DNA from: Scytalidium lignicola
Taxonomy: Eukaryota; Ascomycota; Leotiomycetes
Assembly (NCBI GenBank): GCA_002812745.2
Contig: NCSJ02000372.1
Span: forward strand, 1 to 39,798
Reading direction: 5' to 3'
Length of the DNA stretch: 39,798 bases
Numbering within the stretch: position 1 is the stretch's first letter; the number at the start of each line of letters is the position of its first letter. The notes under the pieces were generated by a model that saw only the letters and a list, made by a program, of their open reading frames with translations, had not been told where the DNA came from and did no database searches. The translations under genes and the position numbers were made by a program. Positions 22,539-33,341 of this stretch are shown here, piece after piece.

Positions 22539-23175
22539 AACGTTCATCTGGAGGCTGTCTTTATGTGATGCACTATTTAGCGACATAATTTTGTTTACTA
22601 TGTTTTCCTTTATTTGGATTGACTATGCTTTTTACGTCGGCGACACTTTCCTTTTCTCTTGTCTATATATAACAAAATTCATACGGGTCNTTTTTTGAAT
22701 GGAGAAACTTTCTGAGGTTTACTCAAGGCGTTCTCGGAGGTGGGGAAATATACGCTGTGTATGTATGCTATAAAGGAAAGACTTATAAAGGGGTGGAGGT
22801 CACCCGTGTTGGGAAAAGGAGAGGGGAACCCTTGGATCATCCTTTGGCAAACAAAAGAAAGTTTTTATATATTTTTTATAAAAAAATCTCAAGGGAAAAC
22901 ACCGGACAAAGGATTTTAGGTATTCGAGCACAGGGCACATACCTCTTGTCTTATTTTATCTATGAAGGAGCTAGGAGGAAGAACGAATGGTCCTGTCAGG
23001 GCTGTGCGTTCATCTTTGTACATGTCAACACGAGACATAACTTAATTTTAAACCTTATTATATACAACGGCGCAAATTATAGATCCAAGATTTTGTGCTC
23101 TACGTTCCATGCTTCCTATTATTGGCTTACTATTTTGTATCTTGAAATTCGGCTCCGTGACTATATAACTTTGAT
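22539..23175. other. Shared 3' region of the receptor and FAN1 genes
   Basis: 637 bp between two convergent stops, AT-rich, probably both 3' UTRs and terminators. An N beside a T run lies at 22690. A long plus-strand frame starting with GTG at 22757 runs into the antisense of FAN1 and is taken as chance. Confidence 0.5.
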
Positions 23176-25783
23176 CTACTCTGCTGGCAAAACTTTTACC
23201 TGTCGCGCAACTGCATTGCAAAGCTCTACTCTGACACCTGCACCTGTGAGAACATGTATCCACATTCGTTGGGTATCAGATAACCTATCGTTTTCCGACT
23301 TGACCTCCGCAAACATCACTGCCTTCTTTGCCGGGTCCCAAAGAAACAGATCCGGAATGCCTCCTCCTCGCATACGATACTCCTGCGTCATAACCTTGCA
23401 GACCGTCGCTAGTGCCGCGTTATCAAAGCAATCCACGATCTCAAGCAAGTCCTCGAGAGCAAAATCCCAATCCAAGCCCACGATACACGTGTTCTTCTCT
23501 CTCTCCCGTGTGTCGACCTCGCGCACCAATCGTCCTGCCTCGCCGTTCGCGATCTCCACGAGGCGGTGATTAATCTCGGATGCTCGTGATGGGAAGAAGG
23601 CATCGGTATGTAGGTCTAATGGACACGTCTGGTAGGCCGTCTGGAACACATTTGGGATATACAAGAAGAGAACATCATAAAAGAGGTATGCAAAGAGCGT
23701 CCGGATGATGCCGCCTTCTGCGTGGTACCCCTTTTTTCCTTGAGAGCGGTACCAGCTTAGACACATTTCTTCAACGCTGCATTCGCCGCCACTTTCATGC
23801 TCGTCGATCCAGATTGTCTTCGTGCTCCGCGCCGCAACGCGATCCATTGCTTGGCTCGATCGATTCCTTTGGGGCAGATACTCTTTCTGAACTCGAATTC
23901 CTGTTACAGTGACTTCGATGGGCTTATGGAGGAGTACATGGCTGAAGTCATGCTGCTCCCGTTTAGCGATTTTGAGGCTTTTCTCAAGCTTCTTAATTCG
24001 CTTTTGGAGGTCATAATGGTATATTACATGGCAGTCATTGTCTTGGAGCCCCTGCACGCACGTCTGGAGAGCTATCAATTTCCAGTGTTTTTTGTGCTTT
24101 TCGGGATTGTCGATTCCAGCTGGCGGTTGTAAAGCCGCCATATAGTGTTCCTCTAGCAGAGCTTTTCGCTGGTACCATGCTCCCCTGCGAGCAGCGTGAA
24201 ATAGATGCTGAGAAAGTAGCTCCTGCAAAACTGCATGCTCTCGTTCATGCATCTTCAACCGTCCGAGGACGAAGGCACTTTTGTGTATGATCCTTGTGTA
24301 TACCCATGCCGGCGAGAACCGCCGTAGGTATGCACCTTCACCACTTTGATAGACTTGTTCTTCTTTCCTTTGCTCTTCGTCTAATAAAGTTCTCCAACGA
24401 GGATAGACTTCTTTAAAAAGAGTCAACACCTCCTCAAGACCGTCTTTGTTTGGATTGCCGTTAAACTCTAAAATGTTATCGACTCGGTATTGCGTCCTGA
24501 GTGCTGCCTCAAACTCCAAAAGTGAATTGCGAGAAGTGAAGATATTTGCTGATCTAGATACGATATATTCTGGGAAATTGCGGCGAGATATCCTTGCTAG
24601 AATGATCGTTGTTAATGACTTTTCGGTCCACTCCGTAGATCTGTAGAAGACCAAGTGCACTCTCTCGAAAAGTTTCAATGTAGATAGTGAGAGTCTAATA
24701 CACGGGCCAATGCTCGCCATTATTGACCGAAGAAAATGCTCATTCCGGTTAATGTACTTGTCCCCCTCAACTTCTTCAGTGGAGCTGGGAGATGCTGGGG
24801 ATTGCTCGGCTTTGCTCTTTTTAATTGGTACCCAGTTTAACCCTCGTTGAAGACGGCTCATTTTCCGAAACCCTACCAAAAGCTCGGCTTTGTTCTTTCC
24901 TTGAACCTTAGAATCCTTAGCAAGAGATTTTAGTTCTTCCAGATTTAGCAAAGATGAGGCTTCTTCAAGAGTGTCAATCTTGTCCTCTGAGGAATCGGCA
25001 AAGGCAAATACTGAACTNAAAAGTGGTGCCTTCTGGAGGCAAAAGCTCTCCTGGGTGTGACTGAGCAACTGCAGATGACTTTGGTAACCTTCGAACTTCT
25101 TGCAGAGATTTCGCTGCAACATAAATATCTGAGATATCATTGTAGTATGTAAGGCGGTTGATTCGGTGCCACGCAGAGGTTTTCCGCAGGAACAAGCGTA
25201 CATATCTGTATGAAAGTTAGAGATGGAGTTGAGCAGCGAAGTGGCAGGCACACAAGTATTGAGCTTCATAGTCTAGTTCTTTCCATTGACCGAAGATCTC
25301 CATTTCTTTCTCATCAAACAGATGAGCCTCATCATCTAAAACAGTATCAAGAGTTAGATTGAATGCATCGACATAGATAGAGCTTTTTCCTGCTGTCCAT
25401 CTTCGTTGATTGATCCTAGCTTTTAACTCATCCGGAACATCCGCTTCATCTGCTAACATTGTCTCATACTCTTCAATAGCTTCCTTGTCAGATTTTATTG
25501 GTGGTAGTACCACTTCTAGCTCTGTAGGTCGCGGAGGCAAGGATTCTGCTTTATCAAAGTCCTCATCTGCATCATCAGAATCTGGGATCTCATCAAGCCG
25601 CCTATATTTCGGCCGGTATAGAGACTCGCTTGGTGAGACCTCACAGGATGAGGATTCTACCCCATCTGTGCTTTCTCTAGTCTTCAACCGCTTAGAGTGC
25701 GGTTGAAGCTGGTCACCGTCTTTGAGCGGGTTTAGTAAAGGTTTTGGGACTTGTCTTCCCATGCAATCAGTATCTGCGCTCAT
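23176..25783 (-). CDS. FAN1: FAN1-type structure-specific nuclease (interstrand crosslink repair)
   Basis: Fanconi-associated nuclease 1 homologue, a 5' flap endo/exonuclease for interstrand crosslinks, nuclear. Exons on the minus strand: 25783-25254 and 25205-23176, with a 48-nt intron (GTGTGC...CAG). The join gives QYLYVRLFLRKTSAWHRI, a family segment. An N at 25018 breaks the frame, and reading without it gives one continuous 852-aa protein. Order: acidic, Ser-rich N-terminus; a SAP-like DNA-binding helix pair (LNLEELKSLAKDSKVQGK) near residues 260-300; a TPR-like helical middle with FSPAWVYTRIIHKSAFVLGR; and a C-terminal VRR-NUC domain. The PD-(D/E)xK residues Asp795 (GGIPDLFLW), Glu810 and Lys812 (FAEVKSEND) are present. 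No UBZ finger is seen, as expected for fungal members. It is divergent from SDC1, sharing a 208-bp promoter. Confidence 0.95.
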
Positions 25784-25991
25784 AGCGCGTTACGTATAAA
25801 TTCAATCATTAAAACCTCATTATATAGAAGTTTCAACATGCATCAGGTCCCGAAATCGAAAGCTCGATGTCCTTGGTGACACGCGACTCCCTTAACGCCA
25901 AGTCACGTGGACACGCGAATTTCCAGAAAGCACTTTTCGCAGAAACTCCACCACAAGCAGCCACTATTGTGTATAAAGTCGGTCTGTCATT
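25784..25991. promoter_or_regulatory. Shared FAN1/SDC1 divergent promoter
   Basis: Only 208 bp separate two head-to-head start codons, so both promoters and leaders must lie here or overlap the genes. No specific factor site is claimed. Confidence 0.6.
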
Positions 25992-26607
25992 ATGTCTGCT
26001 CCAAACCCTGTAGAATCCGGAGTCTCAGACTCGCCAACACCAAGTATCAGTGCAGCTGCACATGCTTATCAGACTGCAATGCAGCAGGCACCAACACAAG
26101 CATCTGCAGCAAGTCCAGCACCGCAAATTCACAATTTAACAAAAGATGTGGTGATGGGTGACGATACTTCCGATAGAGCTGCTGTTAGTTATTATAACTA
26201 CTTATCATAGAACTTCCCGCTGAATATCTCTAGTCCCCAGCTGTGGCTCACGGTGGCACAAATGCTCCAAGTCCTATCCCACCACGGACTGGCACGCCAA
26301 ATCGTCACACGAATGGTACCGACGCTCATTCGCGCGCAACATCTCAGCATCCAGATCCAGCATCGTCAATGCCCAGCGAAGCTCCCCTTCATGGTGCGCC
26401 AACACGGCAGTACCTCAATTCCAAGGTCACTGGTGTGTTACTAGAAGGCATGAAGCAATTAGCAAAAGAACAGTGAGTATTCCTGGTGTCGGCGTCATAC
26501 TTTTTTACGGAATAGTTGTTAATCCTGCACTATCTAGACCGAAGGACCCTCTAAGAGTCTTGGGTGAATATCTGCTTCAACGTTCTAGGGAATTGGAAGG
26601 GAATTAA
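25992..26607 (+). CDS. SDC1: COMPASS subunit Sdc1 / DPY-30 family
   Basis: Small subunit of the Set1/COMPASS histone H3K4 methyltransferase, nuclear; it dimerises and binds the Ash2/Bre2 subunit (family knowledge). Three exons: 25992-26183, 26234-26472 and 26538-26607, giving 166 aa with phases joining. The first 120 residues are Ala/Ser/Thr/Pro-rich and probably disordered. The C-terminal 45 residues form the DPY-30 motif: RQYLNSKVTGVLLEGMKQLA, then KEQPKDPLRVLGEYLLQRS. The motif is built across the second intron, which confirms that splice. The first intron has a weak GTTAGT donor; retaining it would stop translation after about 72 codons. The gene is convergent with the uS15 gene, 280 bp apart. 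Confidence 0.93.
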
Positions 26608-26887
26608 TTCCTTAGCCTACGAGGACTTGTGATAATCTTGAAATGGTCTTGGGATGGGGCGCAATGGAGTTCAATCTTGGAATTGGGTATGGGATTATGA
26701 AAGCAAATTTTTTAAGCATATCATGTGTAGCCAGAACATAAAGATATTTCTCAGCTAGGTTTGGAAATGTCAATTGCCATGCATTGACTATACTAGCACA
26801 AGTACCAGAAAAAAACCAGTCCCTATGTAATTTTGTCCATACCTCAACTCCTTCCATATGGTATCCCTCATTTTCTCTATTCGTAAT

Positions 26888-27575
26888 CTATGCGACCAAG
26901 GTGCTGGCTGTGGCACTCTCGTATCTCCAGGTTGGGGGAAGAACTCCAACGGTCTTGTAGTAGCGGGACAGGCGGTGGATACGTGACTCGATGAGAATGA
27001 GACGGAACTTGGAGTCCTTGTCCTTTCGGTTGCGCTCAAGATGCTTGCGGACAGCAACAGCCTTTTGATAGACGTTAATTCGAATAATAAAGTAGATATT
27101 AGGAACGTGTCAGATATTCACCTTCTTGATCAACATGTAAAGATCTTCCGGGATCTCAGGTGCAAGGCCTATTAATCACTCCGTCAGTCTAAGACCAAGC
27201 AGAGGCAGTGTTGTATTTTAAATTGAACTCATCATGGTAGGGGACCACTGAGAGCAATTCGTAAAATCATGTTGCGAGAACCGTACCATTTGACTTCAAG
27301 ATTCTGAGGATCTTGTTACCTATAAATAATAAGTACATTTTTAACTTTAATTTCAAACCTCGCCCAAACTTACCGGTAACAACCTTCACCTGGGCAATAC
27401 CGTGAGAATCTCTCAGGACGACGCCGATTTGGGATGGAGTTGCGCCCTTCTTTGCAAGCTTGCAAATTTGGTCAACGACCTGCTCGGGGGTGGTCTTCAA
27501 CCACGCAGGAGGTGTGCGAGAATATGGGAGAGCGGAGGCCGAAATGCCCTTTCCATTGCTGTGCATGCGACCCAT
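26888..27575 (-). CDS. RPS13: 40S ribosomal protein uS15 (RPS13)
   Basis: Small-subunit ribosomal protein, cytoplasmic, 151 aa, the usual length. Four exons on the minus strand: 27575-27374, 27319-27287, 27168-27122 and 27061-26888, with introns of 54, 118 and 60 nt. The spliced start is [20 protein letters not shown]. The middle exons supply [11 protein letters not shown] and [15 protein letters not shown]. The last exon gives [20 protein letters not shown] and ends ATASTLVA. The match to the family is unambiguous across every junction. Many introns near the 5' end are normal for fungal ribosomal protein genes. No snoRNA could be recognised in the introns by eye. Confidence 0.98.
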
Positions 27576-28712
27576 GATTGCTGTTGTCGGCTGGAGATCG
27601 ATCGATTGTCGTTGGAACAGGAAAAGGTTTATGCTCAACGTCCAAAGTCGTGAAATTCGGACTGTGCGCTTGGGGCCGTTTAGGGCAGCGCTAGTGCATT
27701 TTGGGATCGGCTAGAGAATTTTCGAGGATCGTCCTCAAAATCAAAACTTCCGTGACCTCGCATTTTCTAAAAGACTACAAGATGTCTTCAGATGACTTGT
27801 GAACTAGCATGAAATCTACGATACATTAGACTAATAGTGCTATAATGCATACGGATTTAGCTTTTCATTCGTCTAAGGAACATTGGCCAGGTTCAGGGAC
27901 GAACTAGAAGCACCTGTAAGTACTTCAAACTTTTTTATGAAGACACACCCGAGACATCTGAAATGATGATACACCAATTTTACTATTATTTCTGGTACCT
28001 CTTGATTTAGATATCCCTGCGGGGATATCGATGATCTAACCGGACTTCTGATCATTTTCTCTATCTCTGTCGGATTACAACTCTCAAATTTGTTTTCTTC
28101 ACTTCTGACGATAGAATATCTAGGTCAACGGTTATTAAACACCCACTGGATTTCCTGTAAAGTGTTCAAATGTTGGAATGCGACTGGCCGTACCCGTCCC
28201 TCCAGGCTGGTTAGCTGTTGTAGATATTATGGATAGTGTTGAAATAAATATTGCTCGCGAAACTCTATGCTTTACCCATCTTAGAAAACATGTGATCTAT
28301 AACGAAGGTAATATTTGGTTTCACGTGCATGCGAGAGCCCAATTTGTTAAATGACCCGAAAGTGTGGAAGCATAAATCATCAGAATCGCTTGATAGAACT
28401 ATCTCAGATATTGGGCATCCACAGATGCTTAGAAAGTTTAAGGTTAGTCAAAAAACGTCCTAAGATTATTTTAAAAAGGAAATTTCAATCTCTCATCACG
28501 GTGAAGTTACTACCAATTTCTTACTCCAGATGACATTAATGACTTGCATTTCATGTCATTTTGGTATCCGGTACACCAGCAACGGACGCTAAAAGTACAA
28601 CGAAACATTTTGAAGGTCAAGCCTGTGAACAGTCGTGGCCCCGGAAAATGCTTGTCTGATACCAACCATAAAACCTCTTTGTCGAACAGGCTATGTGATA
28701 TCCAAATTCCCA
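27576..28712. other. uS15 promoter and U2AF 3' region
   Basis: 1.14 kb between two minus-strand genes. The part next to the uS15 start should hold its promoter. It includes TTTAGGG at 27679-27685 (CCCTAAA on the coding strand), a telobox-like word about 105 bp upstream of the ATG. A perfect 8-bp hairpin lies at 28010-28029. The part near 28712 is probably the U2AF 3' UTR. No supported gene. Confidence 0.5.
28010..28029. repeat. Short perfect hairpin (GATATCCC / GGGATATC)
   Basis: 8-bp arms 28010-28017 and 28022-28029 with loop TGCG, in the intergenic region between the uS15 and U2AF genes. Function unknown. Confidence 0.8.
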
Positions 28713-30679
28713 CTACCAAGCACCGACCTCAAAGTTTTCCTATGTAAAGTCAGCGAAGGTTAATTCTTAAAATAAAGAAGTGTCTTGCCTCTGAAAAATA
28801 TGTTGTTACAACAGTACGGTCTGCAAATTTTCTCCCTGCAAGAGCACGTAGGGCTTTGCTTGCTGATTCAGTCGTCTCGTACTTCACAAAGATCTTGCCT
28901 ACTCCAGTTGACTGTCTGCTTCCACCGCTAGGTCTAGGAACCTTCATTTCCAAGACTTTACCATACTTCTCACATTCTTCCTTTACATCCTCGCAGATTT
29001 CTTCAAAATTGTCAGTGCTGTACTAGGAAAGTGGATTGAAGGATGGATGTGTAAAATACCTTCATAGTCATCATTATCTATGAGCTCCTCGGGGGTAACC
29101 ATATTCAAGAGCTGCAAAACTCGTCCTTCTTCCAGATTTTGTGGTGTAGTACCCGCAAGCATAGACATAGCGTTTACGCCCATTTCCAAACCAGAAGCTT
29201 GGGTAATTCCAATACTCGCTCTCTGTACTTTGAGGTGCTTGTCTCCCAGCTCCATACCGTTCAAACCCTCAATTGCGATATCAGTTGCCGCAGCCGCGTC
29301 AATATATTCGCAAAATGCAATCCCCTAGGTAAGTTATTATTTCGTATGTCTTATAGCTCTTTGTGGAAACGTACCCTTGATTCTTCAGTGCTACTATCTT
29401 TAAGAAGAACAAAAGCCTTTAGCTCGCCAAATGACACTAAAAGTTCAGTAACTTGCTCATCAGTAAGATAAAGCGGTATATTTGTAACACTGATCTTGTT
29501 GGGAGTGTCAGGAACCACTGATGAAACAACCCCGGGCTCATAAGGCGTGTCATCGGAGACTGCTGGGACAATATAGTCCTTGGGACGGGTGATTGAAAGC
29601 CCTTGAATATCGGCCGGCGCGTTCCCATCTGTCATGTAATCATTATCTTCCATAGTAATCCCATCAAATGCTAGTGCTACTGTTGCATCTGATGCGGTCT
29701 TGAACTCTAACAAGGCAAAACCTCTATCTCTGGAGATCTGAGCTGAGAGACATGGGTCTGAGCCCTCAATAACATTTAGCCCATTTAACTGAAGATTGAA
29801 GAAGTTGACGATGGTATCTTCATTCACAGAGGGAATATTATGAACAAGAAGGCGCTTAGCTTGTCTGGAGTTCGATGGTTTTAACGCTGCATTTGTTACT
29901 GAACCACTTGGCTGGGACATAAATGCTTGTAGCTTGCTTGGATCCATTGGTTGTTGCCTTGGAGCTCCGGGAAGAGGGAACATCCCAGACAGTTTTGCTT
30001 GCTCAGCAGTAACATTCTCATATCCAGGAGGCTTTATATCCCACTGAGTCAAACGCCTCTTACGCTCTAGAATAGAGACAACATCAGTAAGGTCAGGGGT
30101 CGGTTCTCTCTTCTTCGGCGGAGGTGTAGCGCTCTTCCTACGGTCGCTGCCTTGTCCTCCAAAGCCATCACGATCGCCTCTATCACGCCTACCTCCACCA
30201 GCCCTTCTGTCATCGAAGAGATCTCTGTCTCTTCTAGGCGGCCTATCATCGTCGTCTCGTCTCGCATCTCTTCGAGAAGAACCTCGGTCTCTATCCCATT
30301 CTCTGTCTCCACCTCTTCGATCCCTCCCAGAGTATCGATCCTCTCGCTCTCGTTCTCGATAATCTCTACTCGAAGAATACGAGTCTATTTCCCCTTCGCG
30401 ACGGGGTCTTGCGCCTCTCTGTGGAGATCGAGAACGTCTTCTATCACCACCTCTGTCTCTGTCGCCACGTCGGTCGTCTCGATCGCCTCTCGAAGACTAA
30501 AACGGTTAGTAGTTATTCCATGAACTCAGTAGCTAGTTCCTCACCGGATGATCTCTCGAAGAAGGATGTCGATGCGAATCTGCATGGTGATTGAATCAGT
30601 GAAAGTTTCTAATATCAAATTTCCGTTACCATGGTCTAACTGCAAACTTACCTCGAGAGTAATAGCTGTCACCGTTCAT
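28713..30679 (-). CDS. Splicing factor U2AF large subunit (U2AF65/Prp2 type)
   Basis: Binds the polypyrimidine tract and recruits U2 snRNP at the 3' splice site; nuclear. Six exons on the minus strand: 30679-30652, 30579-30545, 30496-29375, 29324-29060, 29000-28789 and 28739-28713, giving 562 aa with all phases joining. Domains: an Arg/Asp/Ser-rich RS-type region (about residues 20-140); ERKRRLTQWDI and a linker; RRM1 (KRLLVHNIPSVNED); RRM2 (NKISVTNIPLYLTDEQV, then IAFCEY and GLNGMELGDKHLKVQRAS); and a C-terminal UHM (VLQLLNMVTPEEL, then GKIFVKYE, RKFADRTVVTTYF). The last exon encodes only ENFEVGAW and is reached through an intron starting GC, not GT. The family C-terminus supports that join. 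It is divergent from OGG1. Confidence 0.97.
28740..28788 (-). other. GC-AG intron in the U2AF gene
   Basis: 49-nt intron beginning GCAAGA and ending TAG on the minus strand. It joins TTYFSE to ENFEVGAW, the conserved U2AF C-terminus. No GT donor nearby gives an in-frame join. Confidence 0.85.
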
Positions 30680-30906
30680 TGTTGCGACACAGTTTGTGGA
30701 TAGATATATTGTATCCAGTGACGAGCAATTAATTGTTTGAGCTGGTTGCAGCAAAGCTTCCTCGAACGCACCTTTTTGATGTTTGTCGCGAAGCTCACTT
30801 TTTAGAAATGCGCTAAAATAGTTGAAGAAACGCGAGTTAGAACCGTCCATTATTTCGCGTAACGACAATCGCGACCTGCAGCCTCAATTGTCTTTTGCAC
30901 AATACC
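30680..30906. promoter_or_regulatory. Shared U2AF/OGG1 divergent promoter
   Basis: 227 bp between two head-to-head starts; both promoters are expected here. No specific element is claimed. Confidence 0.6.
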
Positions 30907-32247
30907 ATGATGGGGAATTTGCGTATATCTGAATGGAGAAAATTTCCGGTAAGTGTGACAGAGCTGTGTATAGATACTACTTTGCGTTGTGGGCAATCTT
31001 TCAGGTGGAAGAAGCTTGGTGATAACGAATGGTATATTTATCTTCCTCGCAACCTTCGGTATTAATGATTAACACGACCTAGGTGTTGTACGCTCCACAA
31101 TCGAATAATTACTTTAAAGCAAGATTCAAAACATCTCCATTTCCGTGCGATCCATCCAGAATGCAGTCATCCCGCAAAACTCCCTTTAGAACCCAATTCA
31201 TCTAAGAGAAACGAAGACGAAGACGAGGATAGTGAACCGTTAATTCGGCATTACTTCAATTTAGGAAGAGATCTTACTGCTCTTTACGAGCAATGGTCAT
31301 CTGCAGACCCAAATTTCNAAAAAAAGAGCGCCAAAATTTACAGGCGTTCGAATATTACGGCAAGATGCATGGGAGGCTCTTATTGGATTCATTTGCAGCA
31401 GCAACAATAATATTGTGAGAATATCGCAAATGGTATGGATATTCCGAAAGTTTTCAGCTTTGCCGCATGTTAACTAGTAATGTGTCCCAAGGTAAATAAC
31501 TTATGTTTACATTATGGCCCCCTAATTGGCCATCTCCATGGTGAAGAATTCCACGACTTCCCCTCTCCCGAAGCTCTCACGGGGCCTGGTGTAGAATCGC
31601 ATCTTCGTCGGCTTGGTTTTGGCTACCGGGCTAAGTATATTGCCCAGACTGCCTTAACTGTTGCCAAGGAGAGAGAGAAAGGATGGCTCGAAAGCCTATG
31701 CAATTCAACACTTGATTCTAAAGATCCTGACGAAAAGCCATTACCAGCTGAAGGCCGAGAGGGCTATCGAAAGGCTCATGCCGCATTACTTCAGCTACAA
31801 GGTGTAGGACCAAAGGTAGCTGATTGTGTTTGCTTAATGGGTCTAGGTTGGGGTGAGGCTGTACCAGTGGATACACATGTATGGCAAATCGCGCAACGGG
31901 ACTATAAATTTGGTAAGGGGAAACATAAAAGTCTTACAAAGGCAACCTACGATGCTGTCGGAGACCACTTCAGAACCCTATGGGGAAAAGAGGCCGGATG
32001 GGCGCATTCGGTATTGTTCGCTGCGGACTTGAAGACCTTCTCCGATAGGTTAAGTACAAAAATTGACGTAGATGTTACCGAGGTGCTAATAAAGCAAGAA
32101 GATGGCACAGTAATTGAAGCAGAAAATATTTCGAAGAGGAAGTATGCTCTTGAGAATGTCAAGGAGCAATTTGAGGAGGAAAAGGATACAGCTATTCTAC
32201 TTGAGACTACTAGAAACCAGCGTGTGAAAAGGAGGAAGAAAACTTAG
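30907..32247 (+). CDS. OGG1: 8-oxoguanine DNA glycosylase/lyase
   Basis: Base-excision repair enzyme that removes 8-oxoguanine paired with C and nicks the strand by beta-elimination; nuclear and often mitochondrial. Three exons: 30907-31031, 31083-31432 and 31492-32247, giving 409 aa. Two ATGs are adjacent (30907, 30910); the second gives the family-like [12 protein letters not shown]. An N at 31318 breaks the frame, and reading without it restores [20 protein letters not shown]. Features: WRKFP near the start, [21 protein letters not shown], and the helix-hairpin-helix GPD motif [12 protein letters not shown] with catalytic Lys266. Asp285 follows in [11 protein letters not shown], 19 residues later, the usual spacing. 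The C-terminus ends in a basic RVKRRKKT, a likely nuclear signal. LCL3 follows in tandem after 256 bp. Confidence 0.97.
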
Positions 32248-32503
32248 CACTCATGCATTGGTAATATTCAACCTCTTGAATATGTATCATAATTGAAATT
32301 AGAAACCTATAACATATATTAATACGCTGTATATATATAATCTACCACCAGTTCTACTAAGGCAACCTATAAATTAGACTCTGAAAGCCTAGCGAATCCC
32401 GGTCCAAGCTTAATCCTGGGCGATACCGAGATCATTGGACCGACCATAAGCTTTCTCCAGGAGCTGCTGGCTACAACTCCCCACCTCACGCATCTACAAC
32501 ACA

Positions 32504-33341
32504 ATGCGATGGCCACCTTGGGCTTCCACTCCGGAAACGGACGAAGCTGACAAGAGACGACCGGTATCATGGAGCGATAGTCTTAATGTGACGGATTGGT
32601 CACACCGTAACATAGTGCCTACTCTCCTCCTTACAACTACAATTCTAGTGTCAGTCAAATTATACGGTTCTTACCTTCGCAGAATTCCCGAGGCTGCTTA
32701 TATACAGCCAGGCTTCTTTAGAAAAAGAAGTTTGTTCGGTACGGTAACTAGAGTTGGAGATGCAGACAATTTCCACTTTTTCCACACACCTGGAGGACGG
32801 TTAACTGGTTGGGGTTGGTTTCCGGGTAGGAAAGTTCCGACAAAGAAGGCGGGTTTGAAAGGGAATACTGTATGGACTTTCTCTCTCTATTCCTTTCCTT
32901 AACTGTTTATCAATCCTAATTAAAATTTTATAGATCCATATTCGAATTGCTGGAATCGATGCACCTGAATCAGCACATTTCGGTAAACCTGCCCAACCCT
33001 TAGCTACAGAGGCGCTGGCTTGGCTTAAAAACTATATTCTAAACCGAAGAGTACGAGTTCATATTTACAAGCGTGATCAATACGAACGAGTTGTTGCAAC
33101 AGTACATGTCCGAAGATTTCTTCTACGCAAAGATGTTGGGCTAGAGATGCTTAAAGCGGGGCTTGCTACATTATATGAAGCAAAAATAGGGGCTGAGTTT
33201 GGAAAGTCAGAGAAGAAGTATAGGAGGGAAGAAGATAAGGCTAGGAGAAAGAAGTTGGGAATCTGGTCCGGGAAGCCTGAACAGTTCGAAAGTCCAAGAG
33301 AATATAAGACGAGGACCGCAGCTCTTAACGAAACCAAATGA
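32504..33341 (+). CDS. LCL3: Membrane-anchored staphylococcal-nuclease-like endonuclease Lcl3
   Basis: Probable endonuclease of the SNase/TNase family; the yeast homologue is linked to mitochondria. Two exons, 32504-32869 and 32934-33341, with a 64-nt intron, giving 257 aa. A basic, hydrophilic N-terminus is followed by one transmembrane helix near residues 37-55 ([19 protein letters not shown]). The SNase fold begins with [20 protein letters not shown]. Catalytic positions are intact: Arg126, Asp131 and Glu134 in RIAGIDAPE, and Arg174 in [10 protein letters not shown]. Arg to Glu spacing is eight residues, as in staphylococcal nuclease. The segment [22 protein letters not shown] near residue 195-220 and the basic [10 protein letters not shown] are typical of Lcl3. 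Confidence 0.95.

Noticed and set aside
22757..23569. Plus-strand frame of 270 codons after the receptor gene
   Set aside because: It begins with GTG and its second half is the antisense of the FAN1 nuclease domain. The first half has the composition of AT-rich 3' UTR.
27955..28055. Possible box C/D snoRNA (ATGATGA near 27965, CTGA near 28047)
   Set aside because: The boxes are spaced plausibly, but the flanking bases do not form the terminal stem and I could not identify an rRNA target.
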